Below, piece by piece: positions 25,278 through 34,265 of a stretch of 64,000 bases of DNA; position 1 is the stretch's first letter, and every line of letters begins with the position of its first letter. The position numbers and the translations under genes were made by a program. A model generated the notes under the pieces. It worked only from the letters and a program-made list of their open reading frames with translations. It was not told where the DNA came from and made no database searches. Origin of the DNA: Pedobacter sp. (GTDB lineage Bacteria; Bacteroidota; Bacteroidia; Sphingobacteriales; Sphingobacteriaceae); assembly GCF_031119335.1 (NCBI RefSeq), contig NZ_JAVHXT010000002.1, forward strand, positions 248,001-312,000. The letters are read 5' to 3'.

Positions 25278-26531
25278 TTATGCTCTTTCTTCCCAAACCT
25301 GCGCTAAGTGCACAATAGTCTCCACGGATTTTACCATATCTTGGATAGCTACCCACTCCTGCTTACCATGAAATGCATGTCCGCCAGTAAAAATATTCGG
25401 ACAAGGCAAGCCCATAAACGATAGACGAGAACCATCGGTACCACCCCTAATGCTACGTGTAATCGGATTAAGACCTGCTCTTTTTAAAGCCTCAATGCCG
25501 TTGGCCATAATTTGAGGATATTTGTCTAGCACCTCTTTCATGTTACGGTATTGCTCTTTAATGGTCAGCGTATAGCTAGATTTTGGATAAGCTTTCATCA
25601 CTTCTTTAACAACACCCTCTAAAGTTTCACCGTGAGCTTTTAATAAATCATTATCAAAATCGCGAAGAATAAAACTAGCTTCTGCCTGCTCAGCAGTTCC
25701 AGTCATCCCCACTGGGTGAATAAAACCTTCTTTTTGCGAAGTACTTTCTGCGCTTAACCTATCTTTTGGTAAAGCACTGATGATATCTGCTAAGATCTTG
25801 ATGGCACTTTCCATCTTTCCTTTAGCAAAACCAGGATGAGCACTTACGCCGTTAACAACCAATTTAGCACCATCGGCAGAAAACGTTTCATCTTCTATCG
25901 AACCTAAAGTTTCACCATCGATGGTATAAGCAAACTCAGCGCCTAATTTCTTCAAATCAGCTTTATCTACTCCCCTACCAATTTCTTCATCGGGTGTAAA
26001 TAAAATCTTAATGGTACCATGTTTAATTTGAGGATTTTGAACTAAATAAGCTGCAGCTTCCATAATCTCTGCAACACCTGCTTTATTGTCCGCTCCTAAT
26101 AATGTTAAGCCACTAGCAGTGATGATATCATTGCCAATTTGGTTTTTTAAATCCTTATGCTCTGAAAGCCTTAAGACAATATTATTATCATCTGGCAATA
26201 CCAAATCCTCACCTTGATAGTTTTTATGAACAATTGGTTTTACGTTTTCTCCACTACTATCTGGAGAAGTATCCATATGCGAGCAGAAACAAATTACTGG
26301 AACTTTTTTTTCTGTAGTGGCAGAAATTGTAGCGTAAACATAACCGTACTCATCCAAATGAGCATCATTTATGCCAATTGCTAATAATTCTTCAACCAAT
26401 ATCTTTCCTAAGTTTTTCTGTTTAGATGTTGAGGGAGTAGTTGGTGAAGATGCGTCAGACTGTGTATCTATTTTTACATATTTCATAAACCTCTCGGCCA
26501 AAGAAATACCATCAATTTTAATATTTTGCAT
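25278..26531 (-). CDS. pepT: Peptidase T (tripeptide aminopeptidase)
   Basis: A 417-residue dizinc M20 peptidase that removes the N-terminal residue of tripeptides in the cytoplasm. Metal ligands and catalytic residues are visible: CSHMDTSPD (His, catalytic Asp), LLGADNKAG (bridging Asp), FTPDEEIGRG (catalytic and metal Glu), a later Asp in TIDGET, and GGHAFHGKQEW near the C-terminus. Full length. A perfect -7 element (TATCTTTG) lies 5 nt from the ATG, so the mRNA is probably leaderless. Confidence 0.96.
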   Translation of the reverse strand: MQNIKIDGISLAERFMKYVKIDTQSDASSPTTPSTSKQKNLGKILVEELLAIGINDAHLDEYGYVYATISATTEKKVPVICFCSHMDTSPDSSGENVKPIVHKNYQGEDLVLPDDNNIVLRLSEHKDLKNQIGNDIITASGLTLLGADNKAGVAEIMEAAAYLVQNPQIKHGTIKILFTPDEEIGRGVDKADLKKLGAEFAYTIDGETLGSIEDETFSADGAKLVVNGVSAHPGFAKGKMESAIKILADIISALPKDRLSAESTSQKEGFIHPVGMTGTAEQAEASFILRDFDNDLLKAHGETLEGVVKEVMKAYPKSSYTLTIKEQYRNMKEVLDKYPQIMANGIEALKRAGLNPITRSIRGGTDGSRLSFMGLPCPNIFTGGHAFHGKQEWVAIQDMVKSVETIVHLAQVWEERA

Positions 26532-26536
26532 AAATT

Positions 26537-26544
26537 CAAAGATA
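26537..26544 (-). promoter_or_regulatory. Leaderless-type promoter of pepT
   Basis: TATCTTTG on the minus strand, 5 nt from the pepT ATG. Divergent from the promoter at 26571. Confidence 0.7.
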
Positions 26545-26570
26545 TTGTTTATTTTTTTGAATAAAGATTA

Positions 26571-26578
26571 TACTTTTG
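26571..26578 (+). promoter_or_regulatory. -7 element of the outer-membrane barrel gene (TACTTTTG)
   Basis: A perfect TAnnTTTG. It overlaps an upstream in-frame TTG, which therefore cannot be the start; transcription should begin near 26585, before the TTG at 26606. Confidence 0.65.
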
Positions 26579-26605
26579 TATAGCAAGCACTTAATTTATA
26601 ACAAC

Positions 26606-27316
26606 TTGAAAAAACGTTACTTAGCTCTAATACTGATATTCTTTACGGTTACGGCATTTGGTCAATCAAATTTTTATAGATTAAGTTTAGGCGGCAGTGC
26701 TGGGGGTAATTACACCTTTGCCGATGTAAAAGGCAAGCCCGCTTTTGGAGGTGCTGTTAATCTTGACTACCACTTTACACCATTTATTACCGCAGGCATA
26801 GAAGCGCAAATGGGCTTGCTAAAAGGCGGCGATAGAAACACTGGACACCAAAGAGAATTTACCAATGCTTACCAAGCTTTTATGGTGAATGCTAAGTTTA
26901 GAGCTGGAGAGTTTACCGATTTCTATTACAGCGATTTTTTAAACTATACCAAAGGCTTCTATTTAGGTACAGGAGTTGGAATGATCAAAAACAATATGAA
27001 TGAAATTGTTAGATCGAAGATTAACCCAGATGGAAATCCTTACACCTTCCCAGGTAAAGATGTAAGTTCTGGCCTTATTGTTCCCATCAATGTTGGTATA
27101 GATTTCTATTTTCCTGATGGATGGGGCGATATCAGATACATCTTTAACATCAACTACCAAGCAAACTGGACTTTTGGCGAAGGATTAGACGGTTACGATG
27201 ATACAAAAACTATCCGCAGGAACGTTGGTAGTGCACCAGATATCTACAACTTCTTGTCTATAGGCTTTAAGTACACTTTTGGTCCTAGAGGATTAACTGG
27301 GAAATCAATCAGATAA
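26606..27316 (+). CDS. Outer-membrane beta-barrel protein
   Basis: About 236 residues from a TTG start at 26606. The signal peptide (KKRYLALILIFFTVTAFGQ) is followed by alternating beta strands (FYRLSLGGSAGGNYTFADV; FIPFITAGIEAQMGLL-like strands; YLGTGVGMIKNNM) ending in FLSIGFKYTFGP. An earlier frame start lies within the promoter itself, which supports the 26606 TTG. Function is unknown; such 8-stranded barrels are common in Bacteroidetes outer membranes. Confidence 0.82.
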   Translation: MKKRYLALILIFFTVTAFGQSNFYRLSLGGSAGGNYTFADVKGKPAFGGAVNLDYHFTPFITAGIEAQMGLLKGGDRNTGHQREFTNAYQAFMVNAKFRAGEFTDFYYSDFLNYTKGFYLGTGVGMIKNNMNEIVRSKINPDGNPYTFPGKDVSSGLIVPINVGIDFYFPDGWGDIRYIFNINYQANWTFGEGLDGYDDTKTIRRNVGSAPDIYNFLSIGFKYTFGPRGLTGKSIR

Positions 27317-27389
27317 TCTTTCCAAAATTTAGGATACAATCCATTTCTTCTAAAAACAAAAGCTATTTTTATATTCAAATCATTAACTG

Positions 27390-29132
27390 ATGAGGATATT
27401 TCTATTACTAACTTTTGCTTTTACCCACATGAGTGCTTTTGCGCAACTTACTCCCTACGAAAAAAGCAATAAAACGGCTACCGCAACTTACAACGAGGCA
27501 ATTGCTCATTATCAACAATTAGCGAAGAACTACCCCAGTCAGGCTAAGCTGTTAACTTACGGACAAACCGACTTCGGCAAACCGCTACATTTATTGATAC
27601 TTAGCAAAGATGGGCTGTTTGAACCTGCTAAAATTAAAACTGCAGACAAACGAGTACTGCTCATTAACAATGGTATTCATCCCGGCGAACCAGAAGGTAT
27701 TGACGCCAGTATGATGTTAGCAAGAGATTTACTGCAGCAAAAAAATCTCCCTGAAAACATGGTGATCTGCATTATTCCTGTTTATAATATTGATGGTAGC
27801 TTTAACCGAACAAGCACATCAAGAGCTAACCAAAATGGGCCGTTGGCTTATGGTTTTAGAGGCAACAGCAAAAACTACGACCTCAACCGCGATTTCATCA
27901 AAACAGATTCTAAAAACTCAGCTGCTTTTCAAGAGATCTTCAATACTTGGCAGCCAGAGATTTTTATAGATACACATACCAGTAATGGGGCAGATTACCA
28001 GTACACCATGACTTTAATCCCTACGCAAAAGGACAAGCTAGATCCTATTTTATCTGGCTATTTGACGAATACAATGCTGCCCTATCTATATGCTGAAATG
28101 AAAACAAAAGGATTTGAATTGATCCCTTATGTAAATTCGGTTAAGGAAATTCCTGATAACGGTATTAGTGGTTTTATGGAAAGCCCGAGATATAGCACAG
28201 GCTATGCTGCCTTGCACAACACCATCGGCTTTATGCCCGAAACCCACATGTTAAAACCTTACGACAAGCGGGTAGAATCAACTTATAAGCTGTTGCAAAC
28301 TTATATCAACATTGTTGAAAGAGATGCTAAAATTATTGGAGAAAACAAGAAGAAAGCGGACGAAACGATAGCGAAACAAAAGACTTTTACTTTAGATTGG
28401 AAATTGAACCGAGATAAGTTTGATGAAATTGAGTTTAAGGGATATGCTGCAAAATACAAACCAAGCGAAGTAAGCGGATTGGAGCGCCTTTATTACGACC
28501 GTAACGAACCTTATACCAAAACCATCAAACAATGGAACAACTTTGAACCTGCCTTAACCGTTGAAAAACCAATTGCGTACATTATTCCCAAAGCTTGGGA
28601 TAAAGTGATCAAGTTGCTTAAACTGAACAATGTAAAGGTAAGCGAGCTGAAAAGCGATGTGAAACTTGAAACGGAAATGTATTATATCGCTGACATGAAA
28701 ACTGCACAACGACCGTTTGAGGGGCATTATCTGCATTCGGCAGTTAAGGTAGAACCGAAAACGCAAACCATTAATTTTTATGCTGGCGATTATGTAATTT
28801 ACGTTAACCAAAGTACAAACCGCTACATTGTAGAAACCCTAGAACCACAAGCTCCAGATTCGTTTTTCAATTGGAATTTCTTTGATTCGATCTTGGGCCA
28901 GAAGGAACATTTCTCATCTTACATTTTTGAGGACACTGCTGCCGAATTGCTAAAGAAAAATCCATCCTTAAAAGAGAAATTAGAGCAAGAGAAAACCAAA
29001 AACCCAGAACTTGCAAAAAGTGCTTATGCACAATTAGAGTTCATTTACAAAAATTCTGATTATTTTGAGCCAACTTTTATGCGGTATCCAATTGGGAGGT
29101 TGGTAAAAGAAATTAAACTAGATATAAAATAA
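27390..29132 (+). CDS. M14-family zinc carboxypeptidase, secreted
   Basis: A 580-residue periplasmic or secreted metallopeptidase. Signal peptide MRIFLLLTFAFTHMSAFAQ; the M14 zinc ligands His and Glu are in INNGIHPGEPEG, the third histidine probably in FIDTHTSNGADY; the catalytic glutamate region is in FMPETHMLKPYD. A C-terminal extension of about 250 residues has no recognised domain. It should trim C-terminal residues from peptides or murein peptides. It starts 73 bases after the barrel gene. Confidence 0.88.
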   Translation: MRIFLLLTFAFTHMSAFAQLTPYEKSNKTATATYNEAIAHYQQLAKNYPSQAKLLTYGQTDFGKPLHLLILSKDGLFEPAKIKTADKRVLLINNGIHPGEPEGIDASMMLARDLLQQKNLPENMVICIIPVYNIDGSFNRTSTSRANQNGPLAYGFRGNSKNYDLNRDFIKTDSKNSAAFQEIFNTWQPEIFIDTHTSNGADYQYTMTLIPTQKDKLDPILSGYLTNTMLPYLYAEMKTKGFELIPYVNSVKEIPDNGISGFMESPRYSTGYAALHNTIGFMPETHMLKPYDKRVESTYKLLQTYINIVERDAKIIGENKKKADETIAKQKTFTLDWKLNRDKFDEIEFKGYAAKYKPSEVSGLERLYYDRNEPYTKTIKQWNNFEPALTVEKPIAYIIPKAWDKVIKLLKLNNVKVSELKSDVKLETEMYYIADMKTAQRPFEGHYLHSAVKVEPKTQTINFYAGDYVIYVNQSTNRYIVETLEPQAPDSFFNWNFFDSILGQKEHFSSYIFEDTAAELLKKNPSLKEKLEQEKTKNPELAKSAYAQLEFIYKNSDYFEPTFMRYPIGRLVKEIKLDIK

Positions 29133-29139
29133 CCATTTT

Positions 29140-29167
29140 CGTCATTGCTTCGTTCCTCACAATGACG
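29140..29167. repeat. Short CGTCATTG/CAATGACG palindrome
   Basis: A 28-bp minimal copy (CGTCATTGCTTCG...CACAATGACG) of the CGTCAT family, right after the M14 stop. A longer rhomboid frame would start inside it, which argues for the later ATG. Confidence 0.75.
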
Positions 29168-29197
29168 ATAAATTTAACTCGAAAAACATTAATAAAT

Positions 29198-29833
29198 ATG
29201 TTACTAGAATATTGGAATGCTATGCCTGTAGCGTCAATCATTTTCGTTTTTACTTTAATTACCAGTATTTACGCTTTCAACAATCCGCAGTTACTAAGCA
29301 ACTTCATATTCCATCCCTACTCGGTAAGTAAAGGCTATAGAATTTATACATTTATTACAAGCGGACTGATACATGCAAACTGGATGCACTTGCTCTTTAA
29401 TATGTTTACTTTTTATTTCTTTGCCTTTAGGCTAGAAGTAATGATTGGACATTGGCAATTTGGCCTACTCTATTTTTTAGGTCTAATTTTAAGTGATATT
29501 CCTTCGTTAATTAAGCACAAAGAAAATTATGGTTACCATAGTTTGGGAGCTTCGGGAGCAATAAGCGCTGTACTGTTTAGTTATATTTTGTTCGAGCCAA
29601 CTACACTTTTATTAGTGATGTTTATTCCGATGCCTGCTATTTTGTTTGCAGTGCTTTATTTATATTATTCTTGGTACATGGCTAAAAAAGGACAAGATAA
29701 TATTGGACACGACGCACACTTTTTTGGAGCTTTAACCGGACTAGTATTCACTGTCATCTTTGTTCCCAACATTATCCCTAGTTTTATTGAAAAACTTACA
29801 TTAGGGATTCAGTACCTAATTGGTGGCAGGTAA
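29198..29833 (+). CDS. Rhomboid-family intramembrane serine protease
   Basis: About 211 residues with six hydrophobic helices. The catalytic serine is in GASGA (Ser119 from this start) and the histidine in GHDAHFFGALTG (His174); the HANWMHLLFNMFTFYFF loop-helix after the first span is also typical. It cleaves membrane proteins inside the bilayer; substrates unknown. The ATG at 29198 is chosen over one at 29162, which lies in a palindrome. Its 3' end overlaps the convergent 29816-30778 gene by 18 bases. Confidence 0.93.
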   Translation: MLLEYWNAMPVASIIFVFTLITSIYAFNNPQLLSNFIFHPYSVSKGYRIYTFITSGLIHANWMHLLFNMFTFYFFAFRLEVMIGHWQFGLLYFLGLILSDIPSLIKHKENYGYHSLGASGAISAVLFSYILFEPTTLLLVMFIPMPAILFAVLYLYYSWYMAKKGQDNIGHDAHFFGALTGLVFTVIFVPNIIPSFIEKLTLGIQYLIGGR

Positions 29834-30778
29834 AAAAGGCTGCTCAAAAAAGCTCATTGGTGCTTTTGGGTCTTTAATAATTTCGAACAAAGTCAATTCA
29901 TAGGGTTTCCAAAAGTTTTCTAGCACTTGTCCGTAGGTTTTGTGCTGCCATTCATCAAAAAGAGGCTTATTTTGGATACCACGCAGCGGCATCGGATCAA
30001 TGTAGGCCACACCGTTTGCTTCGATTACATTATATTCTGGCAAGCGGTTGAACAAATAAGCAGAATAAAAGAAACGGGCTGCCAATTCTTCAAACTGTTG
30101 ATCGGTTAATGGTTTGTCTTTGATGAAATCTAACAGCTGTTGATGGTATCTTTTGTTGGTGCCGTTGTCTTGCAAACAAGCTACGATACCGAAATCCTTA
30201 AACTTTAAAGAGAAAATTAGGGTGTTGATTTCATCTCTGAAACTAAATCCAGTTTCAGCATTTTCTAGCGGAACAACTACAATAGACCAAGGCGTAAACT
30301 CCTCAAACTCTACTTCTCTAAAAATACCTTGCAACATTAAATGAAGGTTGCCGAATTTGTGCATCAAACCTTGCGACATGTTCATGCCATCCCCACTTAA
30401 TTGATTTAAACGAATAGCACCCTGCATTTCGATATACAAAAAGCTGTACATCAATTTACCGATCCATTGAAACAACTCTACTTCAGACAAAGCCGACACC
30501 CCTTTGTAACCTTGCTCAAATGCAGCTTCAATTTTTTGCTCCAATGGCAAAATAGCTTCGGTATACATTTCTGCACTGGCCGGAACTACCAAGCTTTTGT
30601 AGCTTCTAATACTCTCGTCCAATAGCTTTATAGCTTCATCGCCAGTGAGGTTGGCCATGTTTAGCAACCAATCTGGCAATACTCGAATAGCCAATGGCGA
30701 TGTTTGATTTCCACTTAGAAAACATCTGTCGTTTCTAAAATCGAACGTTTTGAAGGGATTGTAAAGACTATGGTTCAT
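29816..30778 (-). CDS. Conserved hypothetical protein (320 aa)
   Basis: A soluble protein without signal peptide or membrane span. The N-terminus FDFRNDRCFLSGNQTS followed by LPDWLL recalls an HNH-like CxxC...hxhfPxWL start but has only one cysteine, so that is not claimed. The rest is helical with aromatic-rich segments (FIRDEINTLIFSLKFKD-like). It looks like a Bacteroidetes lineage protein of unknown function. Its stop lies inside the rhomboid gene on the other strand, so the two transcripts share 18 bases. Confidence 0.85.
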   Translation of the reverse strand: MNHSLYNPFKTFDFRNDRCFLSGNQTSPLAIRVLPDWLLNMANLTGDEAIKLLDESIRSYKSLVVPASAEMYTEAILPLEQKIEAAFEQGYKGVSALSEVELFQWIGKLMYSFLYIEMQGAIRLNQLSGDGMNMSQGLMHKFGNLHLMLQGIFREVEFEEFTPWSIVVVPLENAETGFSFRDEINTLIFSLKFKDFGIVACLQDNGTNKRYHQQLLDFIKDKPLTDQQFEELAARFFYSAYLFNRLPEYNVIEANGVAYIDPMPLRGIQNKPLFDEWQHKTYGQVLENFWKPYELTLFEIIKDPKAPMSFFEQPFLPATN

Positions 30779-30912
30779 TTCTACAATATTAGTGATAATT
30801 AAGATTGTAGGAATTGTTTAATTGTCATATTGTATTTACTTACCCGCAGATTGTCGCAGATTTAACCGCAGATATAAGGGGATTTTTGCTCTGTGCACAA
30901 ACTTTGGTTATC

Positions 30913-31110
30913 TAAACCTGATTGCCGCGGATATACTTTTTGTTACGTCATTTCGACGAGGTACGAGGAGAAATCTGTTAGTTTGATGCGTCTCTTCTTA
31001 GATTTCTCACATACGTTCGAAATGACGGCAAACGGAACGCAAAAAGATAGCAGCAAAAGCAGGGCTGCCACTAATTGTAGCTGCGAACTCTGCTTTTCAA
31101 ATTCTAAATA
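30913..31110 (+). repeat. Structured repeat, CCTGATTG...GCAGGGCT family, copy 3, with a nested palindrome
   Basis: Opens AAACCTGATTGCCGCGGATA then ACTTTTTGT; closes GCAAAAAGATAGCAGC and AAGCAGGGCTGCC. Between these ends lies a complete CGTCATTTCGA palindrome (30946-31027), standing where other copies have a small hairpin. The tail ends CTCTGCTTTTCAAATT. It occupies most of the 362-base gap 30779-31140. The leading part (30840-30875) has GCAGATT repeats. Confidence 0.65.
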
Positions 31111-31140
31111 GTTTGAAATTGAGAATTGATTATTTCCTGA

Positions 31141-32271
31141 TTAATATCTACTATAAAAAGCAGTAATATTATCTACCAACTGCGCATAAATGGGCTTGGT
31201 AAACTCTACAAACAAGTTTCCGGGTGGCGGCGGCATAACCTCACGTTTTCTGGTTAAGGCGTACTGTTGGTTATTCAGAGCTCTTTCATCGCCCCTAAAA
31301 GATGCCCAACTATCTACCCAAACATAAGTACCTGGCAATTTCCTATTTTGTAAAAGTTTATTGGTGTTCAGATCAACTATAGCCACATTTAATAGACCAG
31401 ACGAAGAAACCTGCTTCTCGAAAACGCTGTAGGTAGCTTTCACCGTTCCGTAAATTTTACCACGCCTGTTCTCGCCAATTACCACGCTGTCTTTCTGCAA
31501 TTTTTCTACACGTTCTTTCACATAAGTCTGACCAACAATAAAATCATCGAAATGTAGTTCTACCAACTGATCGGCTCTTACTTTTTGTTTATTGGCTTCT
31601 TGCTCGGAATAAAAGCGCACAAAGGTATTCCCTCTGTAAGTAGCTAAATAGTTGCTAATTTGTTGCTGAAAATAATCGTTACTTAATCTATAAGTATTGC
31701 TATTAATGATGGCCGGCTGAACCACCACTTTTAAAACTGCCGCCCAATAAGCGTCTTCTATCTTTTCTTTAACGCCTCTTAAAGATGGATACAAACTCTC
31801 GGCTTTAAGAAAGTGGTTGTACGCAACTTTTGCACTTTGACGATTATTTTCCCTCAGCGCTCTTTCGCCCAGTAAATAACGGGCTTCGGCGGCTTGATAT
31901 TTAGAATCTTCAAATTCCTTTACATATTTAGGTGGATTTGGCACTAAGGTTAAACAGCTTGGGCAGGCGTTTACCTCATCACTTAGTTGATTAATTCGTT
32001 GGTATCGATACAAGATGCTTTCCCATTTTAAGGCATCAGCGGAAACTTTGGCTTCATCAATTTTTCTTAAATGCGTTTTAAGTGCCATATCAAAAGCAAC
32101 TGGCAAAACTTGCATTGCCTCCTTATTTTGTGGCGAACTTCTCAAACGGTCTACAGCTTTAGAAACCGCAGCATCGTAATCTCCTTTTTGTAGTGCATTT
32201 TTTCCTGTGGTACATCCAACAAAAAGTATGGATAAATAAAGAAAATACCGTAATCTTGAAATCGTATTCAT
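31141..32271 (-). CDS. Lipoprotein with helical repeats, unknown function
   Basis: About 376 residues from the ATG at 32271, with a lipoprotein signal (YFLYLSILFVGC; lipobox VGC near residue 20). Residues 25-190 contain TPR-like helices (LQKGDYDAAVSKAVDRLRSSP; RYLLGERALRENNRQSAKVAYNHFLKAE) and the C-terminal half looks beta-rich. Probably periplasmic or outer-membrane attached. An upstream in-frame start at 32313 would overlap the promoter, so the later ATG is used. Confidence 0.85.
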   Translation of the reverse strand: MNTISRLRYFLYLSILFVGCTTGKNALQKGDYDAAVSKAVDRLRSSPQNKEAMQVLPVAFDMALKTHLRKIDEAKVSADALKWESILYRYQRINQLSDEVNACPSCLTLVPNPPKYVKEFEDSKYQAAEARYLLGERALRENNRQSAKVAYNHFLKAESLYPSLRGVKEKIEDAYWAAVLKVVVQPAIINSNTYRLSNDYFQQQISNYLATYRGNTFVRFYSEQEANKQKVRADQLVELHFDDFIVGQTYVKERVEKLQKDSVVIGENRRGKIYGTVKATYSVFEKQVSSSGLLNVAIVDLNTNKLLQNRKLPGTYVWVDSWASFRGDERALNNQQYALTRKREVMPPPPGNLFVEFTKPIYAQLVDNITAFYSRY

Positions 32272-32310
32272 GGCCGTAAAATTTAGCGTGACAGCGTAAG
32301 AGCGTTTTTG

Positions 32311-32318
32311 CAAATATA
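32311..32318 (-). promoter_or_regulatory. -7 element of the 31141-32271 lipoprotein gene (TATATTTG)
   Basis: Perfect TAnnTTTG on the minus strand, 39 nt from the ATG at 32271. It overlaps the longer frame's start. Confidence 0.65.
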
Positions 32319-32359
32319 GCGCAAGGCTATTAACCTTTTAATGATTTAGACGATATAAA

Positions 32360-33391
32360 ATGAAAATTAGTTGCAAGGAGTTTGATTTAGAATTGAAGCA
32401 TGCTTTTTCGATCGCAAAATTTACCAGAACCAGTACGCCTTTACTGCTTTTAAAAGTTGATTACCAAGGTAAAACAGGCTATGGAGAGGCCAGCATGGTA
32501 CCTTACATGGGCGAGAGCTATGAAACCGCACATGCTTTTCTGAAAAAAGTGGATTGGAGCCGTTTTCAGTTCCCCTTCGATTTTGCTGCCATCATTGAAT
32601 ATTTGGATAGTCTTGCTACAGGAAACCCTGCCATTAAAGCTGCTATCGATATTGCGCTAAATGATTTAAACGGTCAACTCCAGAACAAACCTTGCTATGA
32701 AATTTACGGTGCCGACCCAGCTAAAATGCCGGTAACTTCTTTTACCATTGGTATTGACGCACCCGAAGTTTTGCGTAAAAAGCTAGAAGATGCAAAAGAT
32801 TTTAAGGTGATTAAGGTGAAGCTTGGTAGGGATAACGATAAAGAAATTATTGAAACTATCCGCAGTGTTACCAATGTACCTTTATATGTAGATGCCAACC
32901 AAGGCTGGAATGATAGGGCTAAAGCCATTGATTTGATCTACTGGCTGCACCACCAAGGTGTAGTTTTAATTGAGCAACCCATGGATAAAAACGATTTGGA
33001 AGGTAATGCTTGGCTAACCGAACGCAGTCCAATTCCACTATTAGCAGACGAGGCGATGCAACGCCTGAAAGATTTAGATGGACTAAAAGGCGCTTATCAC
33101 GGAATTAACATTAAGCTAATGAAGAGTACTGGAATGTACGAAGGGCATCAAACTATTTTGAAAGCTCGTAAGCTAGGAATGAAGGTTTTAATTGGCTGTA
33201 TGAGCGAAACTTCTATTGCTACTTTAGCTGGAGTTCATTTAGCGCCTCTTTGCGATTGGGCAGATTTAGATGGGCCTTTCTTAACCGTGAACAATCCTTT
33301 TGAGCAACCTACTTTTGAAAATGGAAAATACATTTTAAACGATTTACCAGGTTTGGGATTGAAGGGAATTAGAGAGGATTTATTCGGGTAA
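32360..33391 (+). CDS. Dipeptide epimerase (L-Ala-D/L-Glu epimerase-like)
   Basis: A 343-residue enolase-superfamily enzyme of the muconate-lactonising subgroup. Catalytic lysine pair in FKVIKVKLG, metal ligands Asp in VDANQGW, Glu in LIEQPMD and Asp in LADEAMQ, and the second catalytic Lys in INIKLMK; GYGEASMVPYMGES is the lid loop. It interconverts the alpha-carbon configuration in dipeptides such as L-Ala-D-Glu released from murein. No other murein-recycling gene is adjacent. Exact substrate is inferred. Confidence 0.88.
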   Translation: MKISCKEFDLELKHAFSIAKFTRTSTPLLLLKVDYQGKTGYGEASMVPYMGESYETAHAFLKKVDWSRFQFPFDFAAIIEYLDSLATGNPAIKAAIDIALNDLNGQLQNKPCYEIYGADPAKMPVTSFTIGIDAPEVLRKKLEDAKDFKVIKVKLGRDNDKEIIETIRSVTNVPLYVDANQGWNDRAKAIDLIYWLHHQGVVLIEQPMDKNDLEGNAWLTERSPIPLLADEAMQRLKDLDGLKGAYHGINIKLMKSTGMYEGHQTILKARKLGMKVLIGCMSETSIATLAGVHLAPLCDWADLDGPFLTVNNPFEQPTFENGKYILNDLPGLGLKGIREDLFG

Positions 33392-33469
33392 CATGATACA
33401 TTTACAGACTGGTTTAGGCCTTTTATACTGACTTAAATCAGTTCCCTTTCTTAATTAATAGCCAAATAC

Positions 33470-33589
33470 CTAGCTTTCTTTCCAGCCGGCTTTAAAGCCA
33501 GTTATTATTTCCTCTATATTTAATGCTAATGTTAAAATAATTAATACAATTATTACTAACAGAACAATTTTTAAAGTTTTGCTTTTCAT
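33470..33589 (-). CDS. 39-aa single-pass membrane peptide
   Basis: A short frame: ATG at 33587-33589 and stop at 33470-33472. It encodes MKSKTLKIVLLVIIVLIILT followed by LALNIEEIITGFKAGWKES. One hydrophobic helix with a basic N-terminus and a polar tail (FKAGW) matches a recurring small-protein design in Sphingobacteriaceae, as far as I recall. No clear promoter is visible. Confidence 0.55.
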   Translation of the reverse strand: MKSKTLKIVLLVIIVLIILTLALNIEEIITGFKAGWKES

Positions 33590-33904
33590 AGGTATTTGGT
33601 TATGCAATATTTTTTAGATAGTTGTATTTAAGAAACTGTTTAAAAATGACATTTTTATCTTACAGGTTGAGTTTTTCGATAAACAGGAACAAGTTCAAGC
33701 ACACCAACCTTCAGCCGTAGTCTATAGGCTGGTGTCCTCATCCGCCTACGCATTTTTGCTCCTAGAAATTAAAACAGTTTCTAAACATTCAAATGTATTT
33801 CCCAAAAACATTTATTCCAAAAAAACTACCCTATAAAATATTTAGGGTACAATGGCCAAACAATCTTAAAATCTCTTATTTTAGATTTACCTATCTGTGA
33901 AAAA
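33590..33904. other. AT-rich intergenic stretch, no gene seen
   Basis: Holds a degenerate palindrome at 33699-33750 (ACACCAACCTTCAGCC / GGCTGGTGT) related to the hairpins at 1023-1080. A -7-like TATCTGTG at 33892-33899 precedes the XRE gene by 5 nt. Confidence 0.5.
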
Positions 33905-34204
33905 ATGAAAAAAGCAACTGGAAAAGTAATTAAGGCTTTTAGGAAGCACCTTAGTTATACTCAAGAATTTGTGGCTGAAAAGTTAAATGTTACTACAGAA
34001 ACAATAGCCAATATAGAAAATGGCAGGGTAAGCGTAGATATTCAAAGGCTATATGAATTAAGCCTCATTTTTAGAGTGCCTCTTAAAGATATGGTTACCT
34101 TAGCCTCAGAAGTATTTGAAAATGGAGATGAAAAAGGACTTAAAACAGCAGTTGGCTATATCCGTTCAGCGAAACTTTACCTGGAGTTGGTTGGGCAACA
34201 TTAA
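33905..34204 (+). CDS. XRE-family helix-turn-helix regulator (99 aa)
   Basis: A compact Cro/C1-type repressor-like protein. The HTH spans about residues 7-60: VIKAFRKHLSYTQEFVAEKLNVTTETIANIENGRVSVDIQRLYELSLIFRVPL in outline, with the recognition helix at TTETIANIENG. The last 35 residues are a charged helix (SEVFENGDEKGLKTAVGYIRSAK) that could dimerise. No toxin or phage gene is adjacent, so it is probably a stand-alone regulator; its target is unknown. Followed by a terminator. Confidence 0.9.
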   Translation: MKKATGKVIKAFRKHLSYTQEFVAEKLNVTTETIANIENGRVSVDIQRLYELSLIFRVPLKDMVTLASEVFENGDEKGLKTAVGYIRSAKLYLELVGQH

Positions 34205-34231
34205 AATTGCTCCTTTTTCTTATACAAAACA

Positions 34232-34265
34232 AAAAGCCATCAAAAATTCGATGGCTTTGGTTTTA
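34232..34265. terminator. Terminator between the XRE gene and the 66-aa membrane gene
   Basis: AAAGCCATC (34233-34241) and GATGGCTTT (34250-34258) form a 9-bp stem followed by GGTTTTATTTTT. On the other strand the stem is preceded by the 3' end of the 34263-34463 gene, so it may work both ways. Confidence 0.8.

Noticed and set aside
26576..26605. Upstream TTG start for the outer-membrane barrel
   Set aside because: It lies in the promoter -7 element and would place polar residues before the signal peptide.
29162..29197. Longer N-terminus for the rhomboid protein
   Set aside because: The start lies in a CGTCATTG palindrome, and the extra 12 residues are not hydrophobic; the ATG at 29198 fits family starts.
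33905..34204. XRE regulator as an antitoxin of a toxin-antitoxin pair
   Set aside because: No toxin-like gene is adjacent; the neighbours are an unrelated small membrane protein on the other strand and a dipeptide epimerase.
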